From contig DBIW01000043.1 in NCBI GenBank assembly GCA_002296965.1, positions 1 to 31,406 of the forward strand: 31,406 bases of DNA. The letters are read 5' to 3'. The notes below the pieces were generated by a model, which was given only the letters and a program-made list of their open reading frames with translations, was not told the DNA's origin and did no database searches. Positions 7,014-15,296 of this stretch are shown in pieces. Each line of letters opens with the position of its first letter. Position 1 is the first letter of the stretch. The translations under genes and the position numbers were made by a program. The DNA comes from Treponema sp. UBA792. GTDB lineage: Bacteria > Spirochaetota > Spirochaetia > Treponematales > Treponemataceae.

Positions 7014-9890
7014 TCAGACCCGGAAAGTTTCCTCCGGACCAAGATATGACCGTGGAAGCCGCATTCCGTCTCCGTGCAGAACTATTTTCTCCAGCACAAA
7101 GCACGGAGTAAGCGCAGCCACCTCAAGCTTATTCAGTCCGGCAACAGCTTCGGCGCGAACACGGACAATCCGGATATTGTCCGTCACATCGGAAGACCAC
7201 GGCTCCTGATTGTCGCCCACGCGGAAATTTGACGGAACAACATCCACAACCTGCGTTTTTCCGTTGAGACCAGCGGCGAATTCATAAAGGTTGTCCTGTG
7301 TCGCCGGATTAGACGGATTCAGAAAGAAATCAATGCTGACAGCCTCCGCCTTGTCCCAGACAAAGCTGTATTCCAGACGCGGCGCGGTTTCGATTCCTGA
7401 AAAATACGCGGTCTGCGGAAAAACCTTCACGGCAGAAAGAGATTTTCCGTAGCCGTCAAGAATCCTGAATTCCGCGGAGCCGGCAGAAAATGATGAGGAA
7501 AAATGCTCCGCCTCGATGGAAATATAATCCGCTGTCCGGACAAATGTTCCAGCCGGAAAATCCGTGCATGGAACATCCGCGTCAACTTTTATGGGAACAA
7601 TGATTTTTGAATTTGAAATCGGCGCGGAGACCACACGGATTTCGGCAGTCTTAGCGGCATCCTCCGCAAGAATCTTTCTGTCAACAAAAACCTGAACAGA
7701 AACAATTCCGCCGGTCTCGCCTTCATCCTGTGAGAATGAAATCCATCTTTTGTCCGATTCCAGCCTGAAATCGACTTTTCCCGGCCATGCGGACGCAATG
7801 TTCACGGTAAAAGAATTCACATCCGGATTCCTGAACGCATTTGAATAAAGAGTCTTGCGCCTCCAGTCCGTCCCGTTCGTCACGAAATCGGTTCCGTCAA
7901 TCCACACGGCAAGGCGTTTCTTGTCCGCTCCGTCAATCGTCTCGTATACAGGCTTGCGGTTGCCTTCCTCGTTCCAGTTCGTGAATCCGATATGCTCCGA
8001 CCAGCCCATCGCATACCATTTGCCGCCGTCAATTGAATCACATTCCCCGACCAGCTTCCGGTCAAATTCAAGGCAGTCACGGATTTTCCGGACAAGCGGA
8101 TTCGCCTCCATGATTCCGTTCCGGGCGTACCAGTGGTTTTTCCCGGCAAGCAGCTGCATCTTAAGGACATTCATCGTGCCCATCGCCGGATAATAAACCT
8201 GAATAAAAAATCCGGGCAGAATTTCGGGCATTTCCTGTTCAATCTGATTTCTAAGCGAGGCGGCGCGGCTCATTATTTCCTCCGCACGCTCAAGAATTCT
8301 GTCGGACTCGCGGAAATTCGCCGGATGGAATGTGTCGCTCTGAATTGATTCCGTGCGGCGCATATTCGCAAGTTTTGTGTAGCCGTCCACAACAAAAAGC
8401 GCGTCGGCAAGCTGCTCCTGCGTGAACTGCGGAAACTGCCGCCTGAGCCAGTTATCCGTATAAGTCCGGACGGAAAAGTCCTGGGCACCGAATTTCCCGT
8501 AATCATAAGCCAGATCCAGAAAGAACGAGAGCGGAAATTCGTTCGTAACGATGTCGCCGACATTCACAATCCACAGATCTCGCACTCCGAATTCGTAGGC
8601 GGCGGTCATCTGCTCCTTCACCTTAGGCAGATACGATGTGTTTATCCATTCGTAAGAAAACGGCGAGCCGTGGTAATCAAGGTGATAGTACATTCCGTAG
8701 CCGCCGCGGTGACCGCGCATTTCTTCCGTAGGAACAGTGCGCAGGTTTCCGTGATTGTCATCGCACAGCATCAAGATAACACCGTCAAGCTCGTCGCTTC
8801 CGATAAGACCTTGCGTCTGCGCGTCTCCATAAAAATACGGCTCGACTTCCTTGTAAAGCGCAAGCATACGCGGAACTTCGTCAAGATTGCTGTTCACGTA
8901 TTTTTTTATCAGGGAATTCTGAGTTCTCAAAACATCGCGCAAAAGGTCAATGTTGTCTTTGAGAGTGGCGTCATGTCCAAGAATCGCCGTGTCCGCCTCT
9001 CCGCGCATTCCGACGGTTATAACATTCTCGAATTTTCCGCTGCGTTTAAGTCCGTCCTCCCAGAATTTTGTGATTCCCTCGCGGTTCGTGCGGAAATTCC
9101 ATGCGTCTCCGTAAACGGAATCCGGGCCGCGCACGTGTTTGTATTCCTCACCGTGGCGGCAGCAAGGCTCATGATGGGAACAGCCCATCACGACACCATA
9201 TTCGTCCGCGAGTTCGGCCGCGGCAAGCCCCGGACCGTCGCAGCTGAAGCAAGATGCCCACATCGCCGGCCACAGATAGTTTCCTTTAAGCCGCAGCAGA
9301 AGCTCAAAGACATTCTCGTACATTCCGGCGTTCAGGCCGCCAAAATTCCGGTTCGCCCAGTTTCCGAATGCGGGCCACTCGTCGTTTATAAAAAATCCGC
9401 GGTAACGGACGGAAGGCTCCTTGGACACAAAATTGTCGGATTCAGAAAATTCAATCCGGTCACGGTGAAGCGGTTTTATGTCGCTCCAGCTGACAAGCGG
9501 CGAAACGCCTATAAGTCCGGAAAAATGGAAGAGCCCATAGATTGTGCCGCGCTTGTCGCTTCCGGCAATCACGACGGCATTCTCCACGCCGTCAACCGGA
9601 TTTTTTGTCACAGAGAAAGAATATGTCTCCCTTTTTCCCCTGACGGAAGAAAAATCCGCCTTTCCGCTTTTTTCAAGCGCCTCAAGAAAAGGGCTGTTCC
9701 CCAATGTTCCGAAAAAAACTGCGGTCAAACCGAGTCTTGAAATATCACCACACTTGTCCGGTTCTGCGCCGGTCACACGGAACACATCAAGGCGGACTTT
9801 ATCGGCGATTTTTTTTACTCCGGAAAAAGCCTGCTCCTCATAGTAAAATTTTACGGAACTTTTTCCGCCGTCAGAAGAAAGGATGAACAT
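7014..9890 (-). CDS. GH115 xylan alpha-1,2-glucuronidase
   Basis: The 958-residue length suits glycoside hydrolase family 115, which removes (4-O-methyl-)glucuronic acid from glucuronoxylan. Landmarks are GSDKRGTIYGLFHFSGLIGV (110-129), VRYRGFFINDEWPAFGNWAN (161-180), LLLRLKGNYLWPAMW (197-211) and MGCSHHEPCCRHGEEY (235-250). The last 170 residues (from TADYISIEAEHFSSS) fit the GH115 C-terminal beta domain. No signal peptide is visible at the N-terminus (MFILSSDGGKSSVKFYY), so a cytoplasmic role on imported oligosaccharides is inferred. ATG 9890 follows directly on the TAG of the GH5 gene, so both share one operon. Family assignment is strong; the exact substrate size is inferred. Confidence 0.9.
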   Translation of the reverse strand: MFILSSDGGKSSVKFYYEEQAFSGVKKIADKVRLDVFRVTGAEPDKCGDISRLGLTAVFFGTLGNSPFLEALEKSGKADFSSVRGKRETYSFSVTKNPVDGVENAVVIAGSDKRGTIYGLFHFSGLIGVSPLVSWSDIKPLHRDRIEFSESDNFVSKEPSVRYRGFFINDEWPAFGNWANRNFGGLNAGMYENVFELLLRLKGNYLWPAMWASCFSCDGPGLAAAELADEYGVVMGCSHHEPCCRHGEEYKHVRGPDSVYGDAWNFRTNREGITKFWEDGLKRSGKFENVITVGMRGEADTAILGHDATLKDNIDLLRDVLRTQNSLIKKYVNSNLDEVPRMLALYKEVEPYFYGDAQTQGLIGSDELDGVILMLCDDNHGNLRTVPTEEMRGHRGGYGMYYHLDYHGSPFSYEWINTSYLPKVKEQMTAAYEFGVRDLWIVNVGDIVTNEFPLSFFLDLAYDYGKFGAQDFSVRTYTDNWLRRQFPQFTQEQLADALFVVDGYTKLANMRRTESIQSDTFHPANFRESDRILERAEEIMSRAASLRNQIEQEMPEILPGFFIQVYYPAMGTMNVLKMQLLAGKNHWYARNGIMEANPLVRKIRDCLEFDRKLVGECDSIDGGKWYAMGWSEHIGFTNWNEEGNRKPVYETIDGADKKRLAVWIDGTDFVTNGTDWRRKTLYSNAFRNPDVNSFTVNIASAWPGKVDFRLESDKRWISFSQDEGETGGIVSVQVFVDRKILAEDAAKTAEIRVVSAPISNSKIIVPIKVDADVPCTDFPAGTFVRTADYISIEAEHFSSSFSAGSAEFRILDGYGKSLSAVKVFPQTAYFSGIETAPRLEYSFVWDKAEAVSIDFFLNPSNPATQDNLYEFAAGLNGKTQVVDVVPSNFRVGDNQEPWSSDVTDNIRIVRVRAEAVAGLNKLEVAALTPCFVLEKIVLHGDGMRLPRSYLGPEETFRV

Positions 9891-11183
9891 CTATTCGGTC
9901 TCCGTCAAATCTGTTGAATCCATTATCGCGTCCAGAATCTCGGGAAAAAACCATTTCTGTCCAATTCTGTCGTAATATCCGAATTTCTCGTTGTAGTCGT
10001 TGCCCTGCGGCTTCCAGGCGCCGTTGTCCCAGAGGCAGCTGACAATTCCGTACTGCTTATATGATGAAGTCAGATAAAATTTGAACCATTCCACGCGGTC
10101 TTCAAGGTTATTCTTGTTTACAGCCCCGTATTCACCGATTATAACGCCGTATCCGTCCTGCACGAATTTCTGGTTCAGCTGAGAGAACATCCGGGCAAGC
10201 TCATTTTTATGCGCCTGGGTGAATTCTGTCTCTCCGGGGGACGCCATCGCAAAATTGTAAGGAGAATAGGCATGAACCGAAACAATCAGCCGGCCCGCCT
10301 CGGAATCCTGCGGCATACGGAATTCCTTTGCAAGCACGGAATCAGCCGCGGCGCGCAGTCCCGGGCAAATCACAAAGCGTCTGGAATTGTTTCCGCCGGT
10401 CGCACGGATCGCGTCAAGCGCCACCTGATTCAGGCGGTTCAGCGAACCCGCCGACTCGCGGTAACTCCCGGAATTCACGTCGTTCCACCACTCGCAGTTT
10501 GTTCCACGAAGACGCGGCTCGTTCATCGTCTCAAAAATCAGGTGCTCATCGTAGCTGCCGTTAAAAGCAGTTCCAATCTGAGTCCACACATTCAGCAGAA
10601 AACGCGCCGACTCATCATAGTTCACGGCGTTCGGATAATATCCGCTTCCCTGCGGCATTTTTGACGGAGAATGATAGCAGTCGTGGTGGGAATTTATAAT
10701 CACGTAAAGTCCGTCGGAAATCGCCCAGTCAACAATTTCCTTTACCCGCGCCATCCATCTTTCATCTATAGTATATGTCTTTTTGTTTATATGATTTGAC
10801 CAGCTGACAGGAATTCTTATCGTCCTGAATCCGGCGGCGGCTATTCCGTCTATCATCGCCTTTGTTGTCTTGGGCTGGCTCCAGCTTGTCTCGGAACCGA
10901 GACCTGATCCTGTCGCATCCAGTGAATTCCCAAGATTCCATCCGGTACGCATTTCCTTCATCAGATCCGCCATTCCGATTCCGGAAAATTCGGTGTTGCC
11001 TTCGTCCCGGAGAATCCGGCTTGAGTCAAACATGATTCTTACGTCAGGCTCCGACCCGGCTCCGGAATTTCCGTCGCTCTCAGAAACATTGCCGGAAGTC
11101 GTACATGAAACCAGAATTCCGGCCACAGCAAAAAAAACAGGAACTGCAGAAAACAGTTTTCTTCTTATAGGTTCAAAATTCAT
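9891..11183 (-). CDS. GH5 endoglucanase-type lipoprotein
   Basis: The 430-residue protein starts at ATG 11183. A TTG at 11219 coincides with the -35 box and is rejected. The signal peptide ends in a lipobox (AGILVSC, Cys27), so the enzyme is probably surface-bound. The catalytic module spans about 70-420. Seen are GWNLGNSLDA (81-90), IRIPVSW (122-128), INSHHD (163-168), the acid/base Glu222 in ETMNEPRLRG, VHAYSPYNF (303-311) and the nucleophile Glu351 in IIGEYGA. These fit family GH5, most like subfamily 4, which cuts beta-glucan, xyloglucan or xylan. It is the first gene of the GH5-GH115 operon. No Shine-Dalgarno precedes the ATG; see the promoter entry. Confidence 0.9.
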   Translation of the reverse strand: MNFEPIRRKLFSAVPVFFAVAGILVSCTTSGNVSESDGNSGAGSEPDVRIMFDSSRILRDEGNTEFSGIGMADLMKEMRTGWNLGNSLDATGSGLGSETSWSQPKTTKAMIDGIAAAGFRTIRIPVSWSNHINKKTYTIDERWMARVKEIVDWAISDGLYVIINSHHDCYHSPSKMPQGSGYYPNAVNYDESARFLLNVWTQIGTAFNGSYDEHLIFETMNEPRLRGTNCEWWNDVNSGSYRESAGSLNRLNQVALDAIRATGGNNSRRFVICPGLRAAADSVLAKEFRMPQDSEAGRLIVSVHAYSPYNFAMASPGETEFTQAHKNELARMFSQLNQKFVQDGYGVIIGEYGAVNKNNLEDRVEWFKFYLTSSYKQYGIVSCLWDNGAWKPQGNDYNEKFGYYDRIGQKWFFPEILDAIMDSTDLTETE

Positions 11184-11190
11184 GAGACAA

Positions 11191-11219
11191 ACTATATCTG
11201 AACTGTATAAATTCTGCAA
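11191..11219 (-). promoter_or_regulatory. Promoter of the GH5-GH115 operon, probably leaderless
   Basis: TTGCAG (11219-11214), 17 bases, TATAGT (11196-11191). The -10 ends seven bases before ATG 11183, which has no Shine-Dalgarno, so the mRNA would start at or next to the ATG. The -35 box is one base from that of the divergent promoter. Confidence 0.6.
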
Positions 11220-11220
11220 C

Positions 11221-11249
11221 TTGAGAATTTAGGGAAATATCTGTATTAT
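11221..11249 (+). promoter_or_regulatory. Promoter of the 11304 gene
   Basis: TTGAGA (11221-11226), 17 bases, TATTAT (11244-11249). The start would be near 11256, about 48 bases before ATG 11304. It lies back to back with the GH5 promoter. Confidence 0.55.
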
Positions 11250-11303
11250 TTTCACCTGCAACATTTGCGTCCGGACAGGACAGAACAGAATTCAGGGTAC
11301 AAA

Positions 11304-12878
11304 ATGAAAACAAGAACATTCGCCTTTCTTTTTGCCGGCATCGCGGCGATTCTGGCCGGTACGTTTTTTATCTCAAAAAAAATCACCAGACCGCAGGAGA
11401 CATCACTTACAAGGGCAAAGATAATAACACCAAAATCCAAGGATTCCGGCGAAAAGGAGTCCAAGGAACGCGCCGACAAGGACGGAACAAATTCCTTCGA
11501 CACATTTGTTCCCCTGCTTTCCTCTGAAACACTGATAAATTCGCTCACGGTTGACATAAACGACGACACCTACGATGACGAGATTATCGTCGTGCGGCGC
11601 GCCGGCTCCCAGTATCTGTGGATTGTTCCCGGAATCTACAATCCCACGGCAAACCGGTACGAGCGGCTTGAACTTATTCAGACAAAAATCAGCAGGACAA
11701 AGACATTCTCCTACAACTGCATGGACATAACCGGAGATCACAGGATGGCGCTGATTTATCAGGGGCTGGACGACAGGGATAATTCCGTGATGGAAATTTT
11801 CATCTGCGGAAAAGAGAAGGGCAGGACAAAACTTGAGAACATCGGAAGCTTCTCATCGGACGGAACGATTTTTATCCAGCAGACGGAACGCTCCGACTCG
11901 TATGCGCTGTCGCTCTCGAACGGAGAAAGTTTTTCGGTCTGGGTGTACAAGTCTGACAGAAACGAGAAATCCGGAACAAATTCAAATCCGACAGGAACAA
12001 ATCAGATTCAGGCTGAATACAAATGGAATCCGGGCACACAGAAGTACGAGCTGGCGCGCGAAATAAAAGTTACGGCAAGCAGGCTTGCGGCAAAGGAACT
12101 CTCCAGAATTCAGGACGGAACGGTGGAGACTTTCGCCTCGTTCCTTGACGGTCTGTGGTACAAGACAGAAAATTCAGAGCCAGACATCCGCTACATTTAC
12201 TTTGACTTTGACAACCGGGAGATAATCCTGCTTTACGGAGACTCGCAGGAAGTCTACGAATGGGACAACAGCAAGCTGCGACACAACGGAATTTATCTTA
12301 CAACCGTAAATGCGACAATCCAGAATCTTCAGCGGAGGCTTGACATCGCGCTTACAGGAACCGACTCAATCAGAGTGACCGCACGTGACGCGATAAATCT
12401 GACAATCACCGAGAACACAATGTGGGACGGCCAATACAAAAAGATGAGCATTCAGAATTCCTTCTCCGCACCGGAAAAAACGCCGCTCAACGATATAACG
12501 GAAAACCTCCAGAGCGGTCCGTCCTGGACATCATCCGAATCGGACACGGAATTCTCCTTCGGCGGCCAGACGTACACGCTGAAATCACCCGAACGCGAGG
12601 AAAAGGGAATTTTCTCGACAATGAAAATCGGCTCATACAATGTGATTCAGTTCAGGGCCGACACCGGAAATTCCGTTCTGAACGAATTCTATTCCTTCAG
12701 CTATGGAACAAAAACGGTAACCGAGACCGTCAGAAAACGGACGGTGGAAAAGAATGTCACCGACAGGGACGTGATTCATTTTGAGCCGGTAAAAATAACA
12801 CCCACCGACTGCTTTACGGCGGACGGAAAATCATTTTTCCTGACCAGAAATTCCACTGCGGAAAGCCGGACGCAATAG
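11304..12878 (+). CDS. Signal-anchored beta-rich protein, possibly lipocalin-like
   Basis: The 524-residue protein starts at ATG 11304, with AGGG about seven bases upstream. The TTG-started extension at 11265 has no support. Residues 5-25 form a signal peptide or membrane anchor, followed by a charged linker (41-63). DINDDTYDDE (84-93) has the Asp/Asn spacing of a calcium-binding or FG-GAP loop. About residues 280-370 open with DGLWYKT, a lipocalin-style G-x-W, followed by predicted beta strands (RYIYFDFDNREIILLYGD). This recalls the treponemal pallilysin (Tp0751) adhesin group, which has a lipocalin fold. I cannot confirm homology, and no HExxH protease motif is present. Function is therefore open. 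It diverges from the GH5 gene, sharing a narrow promoter region. Confidence 0.5.
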   Translation: MKTRTFAFLFAGIAAILAGTFFISKKITRPQETSLTRAKIITPKSKDSGEKESKERADKDGTNSFDTFVPLLSSETLINSLTVDINDDTYDDEIIVVRRAGSQYLWIVPGIYNPTANRYERLELIQTKISRTKTFSYNCMDITGDHRMALIYQGLDDRDNSVMEIFICGKEKGRTKLENIGSFSSDGTIFIQQTERSDSYALSLSNGESFSVWVYKSDRNEKSGTNSNPTGTNQIQAEYKWNPGTQKYELAREIKVTASRLAAKELSRIQDGTVETFASFLDGLWYKTENSEPDIRYIYFDFDNREIILLYGDSQEVYEWDNSKLRHNGIYLTTVNATIQNLQRRLDIALTGTDSIRVTARDAINLTITENTMWDGQYKKMSIQNSFSAPEKTPLNDITENLQSGPSWTSSESDTEFSFGGQTYTLKSPEREEKGIFSTMKIGSYNVIQFRADTGNSVLNEFYSFSYGTKTVTETVRKRTVEKNVTDRDVIHFEPVKITPTDCFTADGKSFFLTRNSTAESRTQ

Positions 12879-12935
12879 AATCACTGCGCCGCAAACGCCG
12901 GAACACATAATCCGCCGCACAAAAATCCGTCGAAC

Positions 12936-12965
12936 AAAAAAAAGCAGCTCCGCATCGGAAGCTGC
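12936..12965 (-). terminator. Intrinsic terminator of the CBM48-like gene
   Basis: On the - strand GCAGCTTCCG and CGGAGCTGC (12965-12944) pair with one bulge and are followed by eight T (12943-12936). It lies 25 bases past the stop at 12991. Confidence 0.75.
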
Positions 12966-12990
12966 CCTGCAAATTCATAAAACAAATGTC

Positions 12991-13311
12991 TTACACGTTC
13001 TTTCTTGTAACGACAACTGAATTGTCCGCATTGGAATATGGAGCCGGAATGTACTTGTCGGCGTTCCAGTCGTTCTCCCACTTCACTCCGTCAAGAAGAT
13101 AACGGAACTGATATTCCTTATCGACATCAAGCTCCAGCTTTACAGAAAAAGAACCGTCTTTTCCAAGTTTGAGCGGCGTATCGGTGCTGCTCCAACTGTT
13201 GAAATCGCCGGCGATATTCACTTTTTTAGCTCCCTGTGCGGCTTCGGGTGAAACCGTAAACGTAACGTTGCACTTTTTCTTGTCTCTTGAAAAAGATTTT
13301 TTTAAGGACAT
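12991..13311 (-). CDS. Small standalone CBM48/glycogen-binding-like protein
   Basis: This 106-residue protein is almost entirely one early-set (E-set) domain of the isoamylase-N/AMPK-beta glycogen-binding type. Seen are VTFTVSPEAAQGAKKVNIAG, DFNSWSSTDTPLKL, SFSVKLELDVDKEYQFRYLL and DGVKWENDW. The Trp residues and the G-D-F-N-x-W motif are those that contact alpha-glucan in the family. There is no signal peptide, so it acts in the cytoplasm, perhaps on glycogen or on a partner enzyme. AGGAG lies six bases before ATG 13311. It has its own terminator and no glycogen gene beside it. The domain call is firm; the role is inferred. Confidence 0.8.
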   Translation of the reverse strand: MSLKKSFSRDKKKCNVTFTVSPEAAQGAKKVNIAGDFNSWSSTDTPLKLGKDGSFSVKLELDVDKEYQFRYLLDGVKWENDWNADKYIPAPYSNADNSVVVTRKNV

Positions 13312-13424
13312 ACATATCTCCTGAATTATAAATAAGTTTTAAATTTTGCGTAGTTGAGTAATTACGGCAAATATTATACTATAAATTAACATTTTTTGTA
13401 CATATATTTTAAGTAAATATTTTC

Positions 13425-13445
13425 AAATTCAGTTAGACTGAATTT
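13425..13445 (+). repeat. 8-bp inverted repeat before metK
   Basis: AAATTCAG (13425-13432) and CTGAATTT (13438-13445) are exact reverse complements with a five-base loop, 20 bases before ATG 13466. It may be a leader hairpin or a binding site. I see no SAM riboswitch. The region 13312-13424 is AT-rich with several -10-like boxes (TATACT near 13375) but no clear -35. Confidence 0.35.
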
Positions 13446-13465
13446 ATCCTGCCTGGAGGCAAAAT

Positions 13466-14641
13466 ATGAACAACCATTATCTTTTCACATCAGAGTCTGT
13501 CGGCGAAGGCCATCCGGACAAACTCTGCGACCAGATTTCAGATGCTGTACTTGACAAATGCCTTTCGCTTGACCCGGAATGTCATGTAGCCTGCGAGACA
13601 TTCGCCACATCGAATTTTGTCCTTGTCGGCGGCGAGGTGAGCCTGAAAAAAGAGCTGCTTGATAAAATAAATCCGGAACAGATAGCGCGCGAAACTGCCT
13701 GCGGAATAGGATATACGGATTCCGAGGCTGGACTGGACGGAAGAACAATGCAGGTGATGAACAGGATTCACGGACAGTCACGTGATATAAACCAGGGCGT
13801 AGTAGGAGAGGGGCTTGAGGAATTCAAAGGACAGCAGGGCGCCGGCGACCAGGGAATGATGTTCGGTTTTGCCTGCGACGAGACTCCGGAACTCATGCCG
13901 GCTCCGATAATGTTCTCCCACAAACTGCTGCGCAAAGCATCCGAATTGCGCCGTTCCGAGCTGAACTGGCTGCGTCCGGACGCAAAGTCCCAGGTAACAA
14001 TTGAATACGAAGGACACAAGCCTGTCCGAATCGACACGGTTGTTGTATCCCACCAGCACAGTCCGGACGTCGATGACAACATGATAAGGGAAACCGTAAT
14101 CAGCAAAATCATAAAACCGGTTCTTGAGCCGACAGGTCTGCTCGATGCGGACACAAAATTCTACATAAATCCGACAGGAAGATTCGTAATCGGCGGTCCG
14201 GAAGGAGACGCGGGTCTTACAGGCCGCAAGATAATCGTCGATACCTACGGCGGAATGGGAAGACACGGCGGCGGCGCTTTCAGCGGAAAGGATCCCACAA
14301 AAGTTGACCGCTCGGCAGCTTACATGGCGCGCTACATCGCGAAAAACATCGTGGCGGCGGAACTTGCCGAGCGCGCGGAGATAGAGCTGGCTTATGCCAT
14401 CGGAGTTCCGTTCCCGGTCTCGATAATGGTGGAGACATTCGGAACAGGAAAAGTTCCTGAGGATAAAATCACAAAGGCGGTGGAAGAAGTTTTCGACTGC
14501 ACACCGGCCGGAATCATAAGAACGCTTGATCTGCGCAGACCGATTTACAAGGCGACCGCGGTATATGGACATTTCGGCAGACCCGAATTTCCATGGGAAA
14601 AGACGGACAAAGCTGAAGCATTGAAGAAAGCCATAAAATAA
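13466..14641 (+). CDS. metK: S-adenosylmethionine synthetase
   Basis: The enzyme makes S-adenosylmethionine from methionine and ATP in the cytoplasm. The 391-residue length is normal. Family signatures are all present: [18 protein letters not shown] (13-30) with the catalytic His15 region, [15 protein letters not shown] (125-139), and the Gly-rich loop [16 protein letters not shown] (268-283). GGAGG stands six bases before ATG 13466, a strong site. It is the first of three + strand genes (metK, nth, an HD-domain gene), with 19 bases to nth. Nothing is missing or truncated. Confidence 0.97.
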   Translation: MNNHYLFTSESVGEGHPDKLCDQISDAVLDKCLSLDPECHVACETFATSNFVLVGGEVSLKKELLDKINPEQIARETACGIGYTDSEAGLDGRTMQVMNRIHGQSRDINQGVVGEGLEEFKGQQGAGDQGMMFGFACDETPELMPAPIMFSHKLLRKASELRRSELNWLRPDAKSQVTIEYEGHKPVRIDTVVVSHQHSPDVDDNMIRETVISKIIKPVLEPTGLLDADTKFYINPTGRFVIGGPEGDAGLTGRKIIVDTYGGMGRHGGGAFSGKDPTKVDRSAAYMARYIAKNIVAAELAERAEIELAYAIGVPFPVSIMVETFGTGKVPEDKITKAVEEVFDCTPAGIIRTLDLRRPIYKATAVYGHFGRPEFPWEKTDKAEALKKAIK

Positions 14642-14660
14642 ATTCCGGCGGACAGGACTG

Positions 14661-15296
14661 ATGCGACTTCTTACAGCAAACGAGATGGACGAGGTGTTCG
14701 GGCGTTTTTATAAGCGCAATCCGAATCCGAAATCGGAACTGGAATGGAAAAATCCGTTCACCCTTCTTGTTGCGGTGGTTCTGTCCGCTCAGGCGACCGA
14801 CAAAAGCGTAAACAAGGCCACGGAGAAGCTTTTTTCCGTGGCCGACACTCCGCAGAAAATGCTTGCGCTTGGAACGGAAGGGCTGATTCCTTATATCCGC
14901 TCAATCGGTCTTTACAACACAAAAGCGGAGCACATAATCGCCCTAAGCCAAAAGCTCATAGATGAATTCGGCGGAGAAATTCCAGATGACCGCAAAAAAC
15001 TGATGACGCTGCCCGGAGTCGGACGCAAAACCGCGAATGTCGTACTGAACGTCGTATTCGGAAAACCGACGATGCCCGTCGACACGCACCTCCTGCGGAT
15101 AAGTCCGAAAATCGGCCTTGCGGAAGGAACCACACCCGAACAAGTCGAACTCAGTCTGCTGAGCCGGATTCCCGAAAAATATCTGAAAGACGCGCATCAT
15201 TGGATTCTTCTGCACGGAAGATACATCTGCACCGCGCACAACCCGAAATGCGGTGAATGTCCAATCAACGATTTATGCAAACATAACCCGACATGA
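14661..15296 (+). CDS. nth: Endonuclease III (DNA glycosylase/AP lyase)
   Basis: It removes oxidised pyrimidines in base-excision repair and cuts the abasic site. The 211 residues cover the whole family. LSAQATDK (41-48) is the conserved N-terminal motif. The helix-hairpin-helix LPGVGRKTANVV (117-128) holds the catalytic Lys123, and VDTH holds the catalytic Asp141. Four cysteines at 190, 197, 200 and 206 have the C-x6-C-x2-C-x5-C spacing of the [4Fe-4S] cluster. AGGA lies just before ATG 14661. Its stop overlaps the next start (ATGA at 15293-15296), so translation of the two is coupled. Confidence 0.95.
   Translation: MRLLTANEMDEVFGRFYKRNPNPKSELEWKNPFTLLVAVVLSAQATDKSVNKATEKLFSVADTPQKMLALGTEGLIPYIRSIGLYNTKAEHIIALSQKLIDEFGGEIPDDRKKLMTLPGVGRKTANVVLNVVFGKPTMPVDTHLLRISPKIGLAEGTTPEQVELSLLSRIPEKYLKDAHHWILLHGRYICTAHNPKCGECPINDLCKHNPT

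Noticed and set aside
8670..9740. Long + strand open frame of 356 codons
   Set aside because: It lies wholly inside the GH115 gene on the other strand, has no ribosome site and reads as low-complexity basic sequence. It is a shadow of a well-supported gene.
11265..11303. Upstream TTG start for the 11304 gene
   Set aside because: It has no ribosome site and would put hydrophilic residues before the signal anchor; ATG 11304 has AGGG at good spacing.
13312..13465. SAM riboswitch before metK
   Set aside because: None of the conserved SAM-riboswitch segments is visible; only an 8-bp inverted repeat is present.
13778..14572. - strand open frame of 264 codons
   Set aside because: It is antisense to metK, whose motifs are complete; no domain or start signal supports it.
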